From Thiodiazotropha sp040506975 (GTDB lineage Bacteria; Pseudomonadota; Gammaproteobacteria; Chromatiales; Chromatiaceae), in NCBI GenBank assembly GCA_965211775.1, contig OZ242974.1, positions 1,426,001 through 1,490,000 on the forward strand: a stretch of 64,000 nt of DNA. The letters run 5' to 3'. Every line of letters starts with the position of its first letter. Within the stretch, counting starts at the first letter, position 1. The notes under the pieces are model-generated. The model did no database searches. It was not told where the DNA came from and worked only from the letters and a program-made list of their open reading frames with translations. The translations under genes were made by a program, and so were the position numbers. Shown here piece by piece: positions 56,212-64,000 of this stretch.

Positions 56212-56250
56212 AAAGCGCCTGTTCCAGTGCCAGGCGCTTTTTTTTTTTGT
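56212..56250 (+). terminator. intrinsic terminator after the cytochrome c gene
   Basis: AAAGCGCCTG, loop TTCCAGTGC, CAGGCGCTTT, then a long run of T. A textbook Rho-independent terminator. Confidence 0.92.
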
Positions 56251-56467
56251 ACATAAAATCAGAAATCGCGATCTATCGGAATGGGTCAAATGACACGGCT
56301 TGTGTCAAATGGCCTATAAATGCCATGAATTGACATAATTCACTTCGATTTGGATTGCCTCGGGGTAGGCGTTGATGTCATTCTCGTCAGCCTTTGAGTC
56401 AGCCATATACGGCTGCTTTCGTCGAAGATTGATTGAAGATAGTGGTACGCACGAGGAGTTCAGCATA

Positions 56468-56953
56468 ATGTCCTGTTTCAAACGTTTTTTTCTAGTCGGA
56501 TTGTTTCTCATCTGTGCCGGCCAGGCAGCTGTCGCGGGCAATGTCGCTGATGGTATTATGGTGGACGACCCCTATGTCAGGGCTGTTCCGCCCGGTCAGC
56601 CGAACTCTGCATCTTTCATGGGATTGCACAATATGGGTAAAGAGGGGAGTGCCCTGACGGCTGCCAGCAGTCCTGCCGCTGAAGTGGTGGAGTTGCATAC
56701 CCATACCATGGAAGAGGGAATGATGCGTATGCGCAAGGTGGAGAAGATTGATCTTCCTGCCGGCGAAATGGTCAAGTTGCAGCCCGGTGGGCTGCATTTG
56801 ATGCTGATCGGTCTGAAGCAGAAACTGGTCCCGGATGAGAAGGTGCCGTTGACCCTGATCTTCGAGGATGGATCGAGCCTGCAAGTGGATACCACGGTGC
56901 GCAAATTGCAGATGCGCATGAAACAGGATGGCCACCAGGGCCATATGCATTGA
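56468..56953 (+). CDS. PCu(A)C-family periplasmic copper chaperone
   Basis: A 161-residue precursor with a signal peptide (about 1-24, ending AVAG). The copper motif HxnMx21HxM can be read from VVELHTHTMEEGMMRMR and LQPGGLHLMLIGLKQ. A His/Met-rich tail (GHQGHMH) may add a second copper site. It delivers copper to the CuA site of cytochrome oxidase. GAGGAG precedes ATG 56468; the upstream open region is not part of the protein. It may form an operon with the HIT-like gene, which begins 3 bp after the stop. Confidence 0.92.
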   Translation: MSCFKRFFLVGLFLICAGQAAVAGNVADGIMVDDPYVRAVPPGQPNSASFMGLHNMGKEGSALTAASSPAAEVVELHTHTMEEGMMRMRKVEKIDLPAGEMVKLQPGGLHLMLIGLKQKLVPDEKVPLTLIFEDGSSLQVDTTVRKLQMRMKQDGHQGHMH

Positions 56954-56956
56954 TAG

Positions 56957-57991
56957 TTGATTACTGCGCCTCCCTTTAATTCCCTTGAGGTACTGAAGCA
57001 GGCATTCACTTCCGGGTTGCAGCGGTTGCTGCGCAATCCCGGTCTCGGCAGCTATATCCTGGTGCATGCCAACGCCTGTTTTGACATCGATATCTATCAG
57101 ATACTCAAGCGGGATTTGGCGCACCGTTTCGATAACCTGTCCGTATACTGCCGGGAAGCCTTGAGCGAAGGCCGTGAACTGGCTGGCGCCGAGGATGATC
57201 AACTGGTCTTCCTGAAGTTGATGGCGATCGGATTTGAGGGTATACAGGCCACCGAGTTTCGCGAATCGGGGGAGTGGGAGCTGCAGTTCAATCATGTTCG
57301 GGCATTTCGGCCCTCCCGTATGAGCCGGCAGCCCGTGCACGGAATCAGTCGTCCCTTCGACCCGAACGGATTCAACTTCAATAAGCCCTATCTTCGTAAA
57401 GAAGTCCTCTGGGCGGGGGAGTTGCGGGGGAATGAGGTCGAACTGCTGTATAATAAATTCCCCTTCGCGCCACTGCATGGGTTGCTGGTACCGGACAGGC
57501 GTGCGCGACATCCACAGCTGTTGAGTGCCGGCTACCATGACTATGTCTGGTCTCTGGCAGAGGAGTTGGGGTCAGGATTGCCGGGGCTGGGTATCGCCTA
57601 CAACAGCTATGGCGCCTACGCTTCCGTCAATCACCTTCATTTTCAATTCTATGTGCGCCCATCTCCTTTGCCCATTGAAAGGGCGTGTTGGCATCATAAT
57701 GGCGGTAGAATGCACTACCCCCTGACGTGTGAGGTGTTCAGCTCCGCAGCTGCCGCCTGGGCGCATATACGGACACTGCATGAACGGAAGACCGGTTATA
57801 ATCTGATCTTTCGGCCAGGCCGGCTCTACTGTCTCTCACGCAAACGGCAAGGTCATTATCAGCATGCGCCCTGGACGAATGGTTTTGCCTGGTATGAACT
57901 GGCCGGCGGAATTACCACCTTCAGTCGATCGGATTTCGAAACCCTGGATGGCATGGCGATCGAGCAGGAGATGGGTAAGCTCAGGGTGTGA
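56957..57991 (+). CDS. HIT-superfamily protein (GDP-sugar or Ap4A phosphorylase-like)
   Basis: A 344-residue protein. The histidine-triad type motif is VNHLHFQFY (about 217-225). NKFPFAPLHGLLVPD (about 170-184) is the conserved upstream block. It resembles GDP-D-glucose/GDP-L-galactose phosphorylases and related nucleotidyltransferases; substrate cannot be fixed. The only start in the tight gap is TTG 56957 without a clear ribosome site, so the true N-terminus may differ. Confidence 0.7.
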   Translation: MITAPPFNSLEVLKQAFTSGLQRLLRNPGLGSYILVHANACFDIDIYQILKRDLAHRFDNLSVYCREALSEGRELAGAEDDQLVFLKLMAIGFEGIQATEFRESGEWELQFNHVRAFRPSRMSRQPVHGISRPFDPNGFNFNKPYLRKEVLWAGELRGNEVELLYNKFPFAPLHGLLVPDRRARHPQLLSAGYHDYVWSLAEELGSGLPGLGIAYNSYGAYASVNHLHFQFYVRPSPLPIERACWHHNGGRMHYPLTCEVFSSAAAAWAHIRTLHERKTGYNLIFRPGRLYCLSRKRQGHYQHAPWTNGFAWYELAGGITTFSRSDFETLDGMAIEQEMGKLRV

Positions 57992-58019
57992 TCGGGATTC
58001 ATGGGGGATGGGGCAGTGA

Positions 58020-58247
58020 CTATAACCATCTCAACAGGTAATAGAGGCGAAATCCTTCGGACGAGCGTGAAGGCCCCATCACCTCCGCTGCGTGACGGTC
58101 TTTCTGCTCTGAGGCGGCTGCCAGGGCATCTTCAGCGCTGGCGAACGGTTGTACGCAGTTTTCCGGGAAGCGCTTGCGGCGTTGGCTGGGGGTGTAGATA
58201 ACCGCGTAGCAGCGCTTCACGATGGCTTGGTCGGGGTCTTTCTGCAT
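58020..58247 (-). CDS. small conserved-looking cytosolic protein, unknown
   Basis: A 75-residue basic protein (KRCYAVIYTPSQRRKRFPE, ASAEDALAAASEQKDRHAAEV, GPSRSSEGFRLYYLLRWL). The ending is a compact hydrophobic/aromatic segment not typical of random frames. AGG lies upstream of the ATG. Divergent from the cytochrome c4 gene. Confidence 0.6.
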   Translation of the reverse strand: MQKDPDQAIVKRCYAVIYTPSQRRKRFPENCVQPFASAEDALAAASEQKDRHAAEVMGPSRSSEGFRLYYLLRWL

Positions 58248-58281
58248 AGATAGAACCTATGTCGAGTTGGCGTGTCTGATT

Positions 58282-58311
58282 TTGACCTTTATTAGAGAAT
58301 TCTGCTATAGT
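58282..58311 (+). promoter_or_regulatory. probable sigma-70 promoter of the cytochrome c4 gene
   Basis: TTGACC (58282-58287), an 18-base spacer, TATAGT (58306-58311). About 105 bp before the start codon. Confidence 0.6.
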
Positions 58312-58415
58312 TTCGCAGCTTTTTTGGTGGCTTTTGAGGTTTCCGCCCATGGGAAGGTGGAGCAGCAAAGCTCGGAATTTCAACATATCCAGCAGAATTT
58401 AGAGCAGGATTGATC

Positions 58416-59027
58416 ATGAATAAATGGTTCATAACCGCAACTATCGCCCTTGGCATCGGTTTCAATCTGGCCCATGCCGCCGGGAATGCAGATGAGGGAA
58501 AAAACAAGGCTGCAATCTGTGCAGGATGCCATGGCGCTGATGGGAATAGCCCTATCAATCCCCTGTGGCCGAAAATTGCGGGACAGTCTCCAAGATACAT
58601 CGAGAAGCAGATCAAGGATTTTAAATCGGGCGCCCGTGTCGATCAAACCATGTCACCGATGGCAATGCCGCTCTCCGACCAGGATATAGCAGATTTGGCC
58701 GCCTACTACTCCAGTCAACCACGGCAGACCGGTGAGGCTGCGGCGGACAAGGTCAGTGCCGGTGAGGCGATCTATCGGGCTGGCAATTCCGAGACCGGCG
58801 TGGCTGCCTGTATGGCCTGCCACGGCCCTGCAGGATCAGGCAACCCGCAAGCTAACTTTCCAGCCATAGCAGGTCAGCATGCTCCCTATGTGGAAAAGGC
58901 GCTGAAAGATTTTCGTGACGGCAAGCGCACCAACGACGCGAGCAAGATGATGCAGGGAGTTGTATCCCGTATGAGTGACGAAGAGATGGCAGCGGTTGCC
59001 CAGTATGTACAGGGTCTGAGCAGGTAA
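58416..59027 (+). CDS. diheme cytochrome c4
   Basis: A 203-residue precursor with signal peptide (about 1-22, NLAHA|AGN). Two heme motifs, CAGCH (about 35-39) and CMACH (about 132-136), in two similar domains, each with Met ligands (SPMAMPL and ASKMMQGVVSRM). ATG 58416 follows GAGCAGGAT; a TTG at 58410 is in frame. It carries electrons to terminal oxidases in the periplasm. A terminator follows. Confidence 0.95.
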   Translation: MNKWFITATIALGIGFNLAHAAGNADEGKNKAAICAGCHGADGNSPINPLWPKIAGQSPRYIEKQIKDFKSGARVDQTMSPMAMPLSDQDIADLAAYYSSQPRQTGEAAADKVSAGEAIYRAGNSETGVAACMACHGPAGSGNPQANFPAIAGQHAPYVEKALKDFRDGKRTNDASKMMQGVVSRMSDEEMAAVAQYVQGLSR

Positions 59028-59059
59028 TCGCCATTTTCGGTACCTATATCCGATACAAT

Positions 59060-59087
59060 AAGGCGGCTTATGGCCGCCTTTTTTTTA
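59060..59087 (+). terminator. intrinsic terminator after cytochrome c4
   Basis: AAGGCGGC, loop TTAT, GGCCGCCTT followed by T8. Stable GC stem plus U-run. Confidence 0.9.
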
Positions 59088-59201
59088 CGTTTGCATGCTA
59101 TTGTAGTAACAACTTGTGCAGTGACGCTCAAGTTTTAAACCGGTGATGCCGTAAAGACTAGAGCAGTCGAGGTAATAATCAAAACACGCGCCAGAACAAC
59201 G

Positions 59202-60005
59202 ATGCACAATCAAATCATTCAGAATCAGTCCATGCTGGACGGTACAGACAGACTGCGCCTGCTCAGCTACAACATACAGGCCGGTGCCGATACCAGGCGC
59301 TACCATGAGTATGTCACCCGTGGCTGGAAACAGATGCTGCCGCATAAGCAGCAGCTGGGGAACCTGAATCGGATCGCGCATCTGTTGAAGGATTTCGATG
59401 TGGTGGGGCTGCAGGAAGTCGATTCAGGCAGTCTGCGCAGCGGTTTTATCGATCAGACCGCCTATCTGGCCGAGCATGCGGGCTTTCCCTACTGGTACCG
59501 GCAGGTGAATCGAAAGTTGGGTAAGCTGGCTCAACATAGTAACGGTGTGCTCAGCCGGGTTGAACCGAGCATCATTTCAGAGTACCGACTGCCCGGATTG
59601 CCAGGTCGCGGCGCCGTATTGATGGAGTTTGAGACCAACGAAAAGCCTCTGGGTATCTGTATGATGCACCTGGCATTGGGCCGTCGGGCGCGTCTGCGCC
59701 AGCTCTCCTATGTCAGCGATCTGGTATCTCACTACTCACATCTGGTATTGATGGGGGATTTCAACTGTGGCTGCAGTTCCGAGGAATTTCGCTACCTGAT
59801 CGAACGGACCAACCTGCAAGGCAGTCCCTGCGACATGATGACCTTCCCCAGTTGGCGCCCGAGTCGCAAGCTGGACCATATCCTGGCCTCGCCCACCCTG
59901 AAAGTGGCCAAGTCGGAAGTGCTCAACTATGCACACTCGGACCACTTGCCGGTCAGTCTGGAGATCGAATTGCCGAAAGATGTGGTGCTGCCCATGGCCG
60001 CATGA
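59202..60005 (+). CDS. endonuclease/exonuclease/phosphatase-family protein
   Basis: A 267-residue protein. EEP motifs: LLSYNIQAG (about 20-28), VVGLQEVDSG (about 67-76, catalytic Glu), LMGDFNCG (about 185-192), LDHILAS and YAHSDHLPVSLEI (catalytic Asp-His). No signal peptide. Could be a phosphodiesterase, nuclease or sphingomyelinase-type enzyme; specificity unknown. Confidence 0.9.
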   Translation: MHNQIIQNQSMLDGTDRLRLLSYNIQAGADTRRYHEYVTRGWKQMLPHKQQLGNLNRIAHLLKDFDVVGLQEVDSGSLRSGFIDQTAYLAEHAGFPYWYRQVNRKLGKLAQHSNGVLSRVEPSIISEYRLPGLPGRGAVLMEFETNEKPLGICMMHLALGRRARLRQLSYVSDLVSHYSHLVLMGDFNCGCSSEEFRYLIERTNLQGSPCDMMTFPSWRPSRKLDHILASPTLKVAKSEVLNYAHSDHLPVSLEIELPKDVVLPMAA

Positions 60006-60089
60006 GGGATTTCCTCGACAATCCTGGATTTGGTTGCTGACAGCATTAAGATTACGCTTTACATACTCTCGCGAGAATGGCGATAAGCG

Positions 60090-61631
60090 ATGAATGAGAA
60101 AGACTGGAAAGAGCGATACGAAGATCTGCTGCGTCAACATGAAAGCGAGGATGAAGCCAACCGCGAGCTGGAAGAGTTACTGACTCGCACCATCATACGC
60201 TTGACCCTTGCAGCCAGCGGTTTCGATTCCCGCCTGGACCCACACCTGAAGGGTGTCCGTGACGCTGTCCGCGGTGGTGTCAACGATAAACTGAAGAGTA
60301 AACTGAACGCTCTGTCGGATGGATTGCTCCACTTCTCGGAAGATGCGGGTGAAGAGGATGTCGATAAGACGGGCGGCTACATCAAGCTGCTCGATTCCCT
60401 CCAATTAAACAAAAAAGAGGCACAGGAAGCGGCTGGGTTAATGCATCAACTGGCCGATGATCCGTCACAGATGGAGATCGGTCAGTTCTCCCGGTTGGTT
60501 CAGCTCTTGAGCAGAGACCAGCCCGTAAAAGTGAAAAAGACAGGCTTGTTCGAACGTCTGCTGGGTAGTGCTCAGGGTGAACATGAGGAGGGACTGAAAC
60601 CCAATGATATTCTGCTCAATTTATTGGAGCAGGCCTCTTGGCCGGGACATTGGGGAGATGAAATCAATCAATTAAAACGGCGTCTCGACGGAAAGGCATC
60701 AACCGATGCCTGGTCGGAAGTCCTGCGTGATCTGCTCGAACTCTCGGCAAAATCCTATGGTCAGGTTCAGATGGAGATCAAGGAGGCAGAGGATTTTCTG
60801 GAAGAACTGACCCAGCGCCTGCAGGATCTGGGTGTGCATCTGCAAAGCGCCCACGATGGACGAAATCAGATTATCGAGCACGGTAGAAGTTTGAGCGAGA
60901 AGGTGACCGGCCATGTCGGTGATCTGGGTGAGAGTGTCCAGGCGGCGACCGATCTGCAACAGTTGAAAACGGCCGTGCGTGAACGCTTGAGCCTTATCCA
61001 GAGTAATATCGATGACTACCTTCAGGAAGAGAAACAGTGGCACCAAAAAACCGAAGAGAGTGAGCAGGAGCTGAAACATCGATTGGCGAAACTGGAGAAG
61101 GAGTCCAGCGAACTGCGCTCGCGCATGGTCGAGGCCCATCATCTGGCGCTGATTGATGCCGTGACCGGACTACCCAACCGCCTGGCCTACGAAGAACGGG
61201 TGGAGCAAGAGTATGCCCGCTGGAAGCGATTCAACGCCCCCCTCTGCATGCTGGTCTGGGACATCGATGACTTTAAATCGATCAATGACCGCTTTGGTCA
61301 TCAGGCCGGAGACAAGGCCCTGCGGGTCATCGCAAAGAGTCTTCAATCACGTCTCAGAGTAACTGACTTTATTGCCCGCTATGGTGGCGAGGAGTTCGTC
61401 TGCCTGCTTTGCGGTACCGAAGGTGGCGAGGCATTGAAAGTGGCTGACGAGATGCGCAGGTCGGTAGAGACCAATGGCTTTCATTCAGCAGGAAAACCGG
61501 TTCCGGTGACCATCTCGTGCGGTATTGCACCCTTTACCGGGAGTGGTTCAATCGACAGCGTGTTTTTAAGGGCGGACAAGGCCCTCTATGAGGCGAAGAA
61601 GGCCGGCAAAAACCGTTGTCAGTTGGGTTAA
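60090..61631 (+). CDS. diguanylate cyclase with long helical N-terminal region
   Basis: A 513-residue protein. Residues 1-340 are mostly charged helices, with coiled coil from about 230 to 350, typical of DgcP-like cyclases. The GGDEF domain (about 350-513) contains DAVTGLPNRLAYEERV, DIDDFKSINDRFGHQAGD, the active GGEEF and an RxxD I-site five residues before it (RVTDFIARYGGEEF). It makes cyclic-di-GMP from GTP with product inhibition. No membrane span or signal peptide. Confidence 0.93.
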   Translation: MNEKDWKERYEDLLRQHESEDEANRELEELLTRTIIRLTLAASGFDSRLDPHLKGVRDAVRGGVNDKLKSKLNALSDGLLHFSEDAGEEDVDKTGGYIKLLDSLQLNKKEAQEAAGLMHQLADDPSQMEIGQFSRLVQLLSRDQPVKVKKTGLFERLLGSAQGEHEEGLKPNDILLNLLEQASWPGHWGDEINQLKRRLDGKASTDAWSEVLRDLLELSAKSYGQVQMEIKEAEDFLEELTQRLQDLGVHLQSAHDGRNQIIEHGRSLSEKVTGHVGDLGESVQAATDLQQLKTAVRERLSLIQSNIDDYLQEEKQWHQKTEESEQELKHRLAKLEKESSELRSRMVEAHHLALIDAVTGLPNRLAYEERVEQEYARWKRFNAPLCMLVWDIDDFKSINDRFGHQAGDKALRVIAKSLQSRLRVTDFIARYGGEEFVCLLCGTEGGEALKVADEMRRSVETNGFHSAGKPVPVTISCGIAPFTGSGSIDSVFLRADKALYEAKKAGKNRCQLG

Positions 61632-61688
61632 AGCGCCGGCAACATATCTGAGCCCAGGGGGCAGAGCCCGGGATGTTCAACCCGGAGA

Positions 61689-62264
61689 TCATATCTGCTG
61701 ATAGAAATAGCGCCACGGATGCCCAATGCAAACCAGCTTCAAAGCCGTGAGCAGTGTGGGGGATGGGATCGCTTCCTGCGGGAAGATGTTTTCCACAAAT
61801 AGAAACAGGCGTCCACAACCGGCGCTGTGCCGGAAGTCGTAGGTAAACGGATCCTGGCGGTGACCACAATGGGGACAGCCGACCTTGCAGCCTTCATTAC
61901 CCGTCAGGCAGGATTCGAAACTGTCACGCCACTCACTCAATCGTTTGCGGCAGGCCTCGCAACGAGGGGGCTGGGTGTTTGTGCCGCAAAGCAATTTGGG
62001 GCGGGGGTAAGGGCCGCCTTGTAAAAGGTGGCAGAATGGTTCGCCAGAGGCATCCGCTTGCAACCGGATATAGGGAGAGCACCCCATGAAGGTCACCAGC
62101 TGCATGAAATGTTCCCCCAGCAGATACCCAGTTCCGCTCTCCAGGGCTCCTTCTATCAAACCTATCTCATGCAGTTTGGTGAGGATAGCATCAGGGTCAT
62201 CAGGCAGCAGATAGGGATCTTCCGGTGTCAGCACCAGGCGACCGGTATGCAGCGGTTGGTTCAT
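61689..62264 (-). CDS. hypothetical protein with zinc-ribbon-like cysteines
   Basis: A 191-residue protein. Two CxxC pairs, RCEACRKRL (about 100-108) and VGCPHCGHR (about 128-136), could bind zinc. SGTGYLLGEHFMQLVTFMGCSPYIRL has a hydrophobic core, no clear membrane helix. Family not recognised. The start overlaps the creA stop by 4 bp, so it is translationally coupled to creA. Confidence 0.75.
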   Translation of the reverse strand: MNQPLHTGRLVLTPEDPYLLPDDPDAILTKLHEIGLIEGALESGTGYLLGEHFMQLVTFMGCSPYIRLQADASGEPFCHLLQGGPYPRPKLLCGTNTQPPRCEACRKRLSEWRDSFESCLTGNEGCKVGCPHCGHRQDPFTYDFRHSAGCGRLFLFVENIFPQEAIPSPTLLTALKLVCIGHPWRYFYQQI

Positions 62265-62812
62265 TGGCTGTACGGGACGGGTGCCGGGAGTGGCGCCGGT
62301 CGATAGAGTGGAACCGCTGTGATACTGTTTTTCGGCGAACCATCCACCAGTTTATCGCTGTAAGTCATATAGACCAGGGTATTGCGTTTATCATCATAGA
62401 ACCTGACAACCTGCATCGTTTTGAACAGAATGGATGTGCGTTGTCTGAAAACCTCTTCACCATCCCGTGATTTGTTCAGAATGTCCGCGGCCAGCTTCAC
62501 CGGACCTGTCTGTCGGCAGGCGATTGAGGCGTCTGCAGTGTCCTCTGCAATACCGATGGCGCCACCGACGCCTCCTGTTTTAGCTCTGCTCAGATAACAG
62601 GTGACACCGGGAACGGCCGGATCATCGAAGGCCTCGATGATGATCTTATCGTTTGGACCTACCACCCGGAATTTGGTGCTTACCTGCCCCAGTTCTTCCC
62701 CTTGCGGCAGAGAGGAAAAAAGCAAACACAGCAGCGCGGCCGGGATGGTGTGTTGCCTTGGACGGTCTGGGTTGTGTGTGGGCTGTAGGGCGACTTGCGG
62801 CTTGAGCGTCAT
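62261..62812 (-). CDS. creA: CreA-family protein
   Basis: A 183-residue exported protein. STKFRVVGPNDKIIIEAFDDPAVPGVTCYLSRAKTGGVGGAIGIAEDTADASIACRQ (in pieces, residues about 44-100) is the CreA signature. A hydrophobic leader lies at about 23-37. ATG 62812 is used; a longer frame from TTG 62866 is possible. The C-terminus is Pro-rich. Family function unclear. First gene of the two-gene unit. Confidence 0.9.
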   Translation of the reverse strand: MTLKPQVALQPTHNPDRPRQHTIPAALLCLLFSSLPQGEELGQVSTKFRVVGPNDKIIIEAFDDPAVPGVTCYLSRAKTGGVGGAIGIAEDTADASIACRQTGPVKLAADILNKSRDGEEVFRQRTSILFKTMQVVRFYDDKRNTLVYMTYSDKLVDGSPKNSITAVPLYRPAPLPAPVPYSQ

Positions 62813-62866
62813 GGTCCAAGGTTTTTTTGTGTCCCGATTGATCAGGGCCGGCTGGGATGAATCCAA

Positions 62867-63199
62867 TTAGTACTAGCGGAGCAGTTTTTCAACCAACAAA
62901 GTGGCATCAGCGAATGGTAACACCGCTGGGCGTGAAAATGTTCCAGTGCTTCGGGGTACGCCCCGGAGGAAGTGCCCTTGGGGCATGTCTGAAAAAGGCG
63001 CCGCCCTGTGTGGTCCGTAGTTCAGTTGGGTGGTTCAAAAACTATACCACGCCGATACTGGTGTCTTATCATGCACGACAGAGCCGGATGAATCAGTGTT
63101 CACAGCGCCTGGAAAGAGTACAGTAAACCCTGAGCAAGGCGCCCCTGTGTCACTACGGCTCATGTTGTCGGGTAACGCCAGACTGCGAAGGTCAGTCGA
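62867..63199. other. intergenic, with a tRNA-Asp-like fragment
   Basis: No gene seen. GGTCCGTAGTTCAGTTGG at about 63012-63029 looks like the first 18 bases of a tRNA-Asp gene. The next bases (GTGGTTCAAAAACTATACCAC) do not complete a tRNA. Confidence 0.4.
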
Positions 63200-63589
63200 C
63201 TACAGGCAGCTGCGCCCGACAGGCCTTGTCAGGCCGGCGAAACGGCATGCCATCTTTGCGCCACCGGGAAATAGGGTCTCAATATAGCGTTTGGTCCAGC
63301 GGCAATCGTTTTGGTCCTTGCACAGATTGCGCGCCAGGATCGGTATCTCCGGTGCGATCTCATACTCTTTGTAAAAACGATGCAGAAAATCGATCAACAA
63401 CCAATGTTCTTCGGTCAGTTTTACACCAGCGGCTTCTGCCAAAGCTTCAGTCACTGCAGGACTCCAGTCATCGAAGTCGAGTAGATAACCTTCATCATCA
63501 ATGGCGATCATCCGACCATCTACTTCGATGGTCCTGTTAGCTTTTACCGCCTCAGGCGGATCGGCTATATCGGGGTGTTCAAGCCTCAT
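63200..63589 (-). CDS. TusE/DsrC-family sulfur-relay protein, unusual C-terminus
   Basis: A 129-residue protein. The family core is seen: IEVDGRMIAIDDEGYLLDFDDW, LTEEHWLLIDFLHRFYKEY, ILARNLCKD and YIETLFPGGAKMACRFAGLTRPVG. It ends ...CRFAGLTRPVGRSCL. DsrC normally has two cysteines in its C-terminal arm separated by ten residues; here twelve lie between them (two extra, RS). ATG 63589 has AAGGAG seven bases upstream and is preferred to an in-frame ATG at 63610. DsrC carries a trisulfide in sulfur oxidation, so this supports a sulfur-oxidiser; no dsrAB is in the window. Confidence 0.88.
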   Translation of the reverse strand: MRLEHPDIADPPEAVKANRTIEVDGRMIAIDDEGYLLDFDDWSPAVTEALAEAAGVKLTEEHWLLIDFLHRFYKEYEIAPEIPILARNLCKDQNDCRWTKRYIETLFPGGAKMACRFAGLTRPVGRSCL

Positions 63590-64000
63590 GTCGGTCTCCT
63601 TGGTGTGCATTTTGCCGTGTTTTTGTTGTTGTTGTCTTTTAAAAATAGCAGGATAAACCGGTGATTTTTCAGCCTGATGTTGATATAAATCAACTCTTTT
63701 ATACTTAAGAGATATTGAATATAGTCGGTTCCTATAACTAATTGTTCATAAAAAGATTTTTTGGTTCGGTGGGCCATTAATCCGCACCGGTGTTTCCCCA
63801 CGGAAATTGTGCCGACCCGGCATCAGGCATTGGTTGGAAGTCAATGGGAGTGTGTCATAGATCAATTCGATGATCCTGTGCCTGGCCATTTACGGAGACC
63901 TCGTATTTCCGCTCCAGTTCTTCAATGGGAGGACCCCTAGGCTGCCATGCTCAGGTCTCATGCCTGTTGTAACAGATTGTGAATCGCCTGATTCCAACCA
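63590..64000. other. intergenic, no gene supported
   Basis: AT-rich up to about 63760. A minus-strand frame ending at 63855 reads ELERKYEVSVNGQAQDHR near its end, but has no supported start. Confidence 0.4.

Noticed and set aside
63855..63940. C-terminal piece of a gene on the minus strand (ELERKYEVSVNGQAQDHR)
   Set aside because: A stop codon precedes it within about 30 codons and no start or family was recognised.

Overview
The window looks like chromosome from a sulfur-oxidising gammaproteobacterium, perhaps a Chromatiales or Sedimenticolaceae-type symbiont. This rests on gene content only: acnB, purT, RapA, Pcm, CreA, cytochromes c4 and c551-type, a PCu(A)C copper chaperone and a DsrC/TusE-family protein. 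Species is not claimed. About a quarter of the window is mobile DNA, and several ordinary genes are broken by it, as expected of a genome under relaxed selection or with recent transposition.

Layout. 1-5.5 kb: the end of an IS1595 element that truncates a YdjM-like membrane hydrolase gene, a TetR regulator, then two abutting IS1380 elements. 5.5-14.2 kb: small membrane protein, LysR regulator divergent from acnB, purT, an exported small protein, and a MarR/SDR/membrane-protein group with a palindromic operator repeated in front of marR and the SDR gene. 14.3-24 kb: one IS1380, a PEBP gene remnant, iorA, two tandem IS1380 copies, iorB (molybdenum hydroxylase) and a group II intron. 24-28.8 kb: a Y1 (RAYT-type) transposase followed by several 3'-coterminal fragments of itself, then a MAPEG gene hit independently by an IS5-family element (itself hit by an IS200) and by an IS1595. 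28.9-43.6 kb: mocA, an alkyltransferase-like protein, a Rieske/glutamate-synthase fusion, a DUF5996 gene split by IS1380, egtB-egtD (ergothioneine), DM13, GNAT, DUF454, a divergent hydroxyacid-dehydrogenase-like protein, LysE exporter, pyrimidine-dimer glycosylase, isochorismatase-like protein and pcm. 43.9-50 kb: TPP riboswitch-thiC-rsuA and a PAS/GGDEF/EAL gene split by IS1595. 50.3-64 kb: IS1380, rapA, UPF0114, cytochromes c, PCu(A)C chaperone, HIT-family protein, EEP hydrolase, diguanylate cyclase, creA and a DsrC/TusE-like gene.

The clearest novelty is in the mobile DNA. Seven IS1380 elements (six nearly identical 1568-bp copies and one divergent) all sit at 4-bp CTAR/YTAG duplications, and twice a second copy entered exactly at the duplicated target of the first. 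Every IS1595 and IS5 insertion that can be tested has a target duplication, and removing the elements restores uninterrupted frames for a MAPEG protein, an EAL domain, a DUF5996 protein and the IS5 transposase. The Y1 transposase region shows repeated 5'-truncated copies sharing one 3' terminus, a pattern worth testing as a transposition by-product. No clear defence system, CRISPR array, prophage or biosynthetic cluster was seen.
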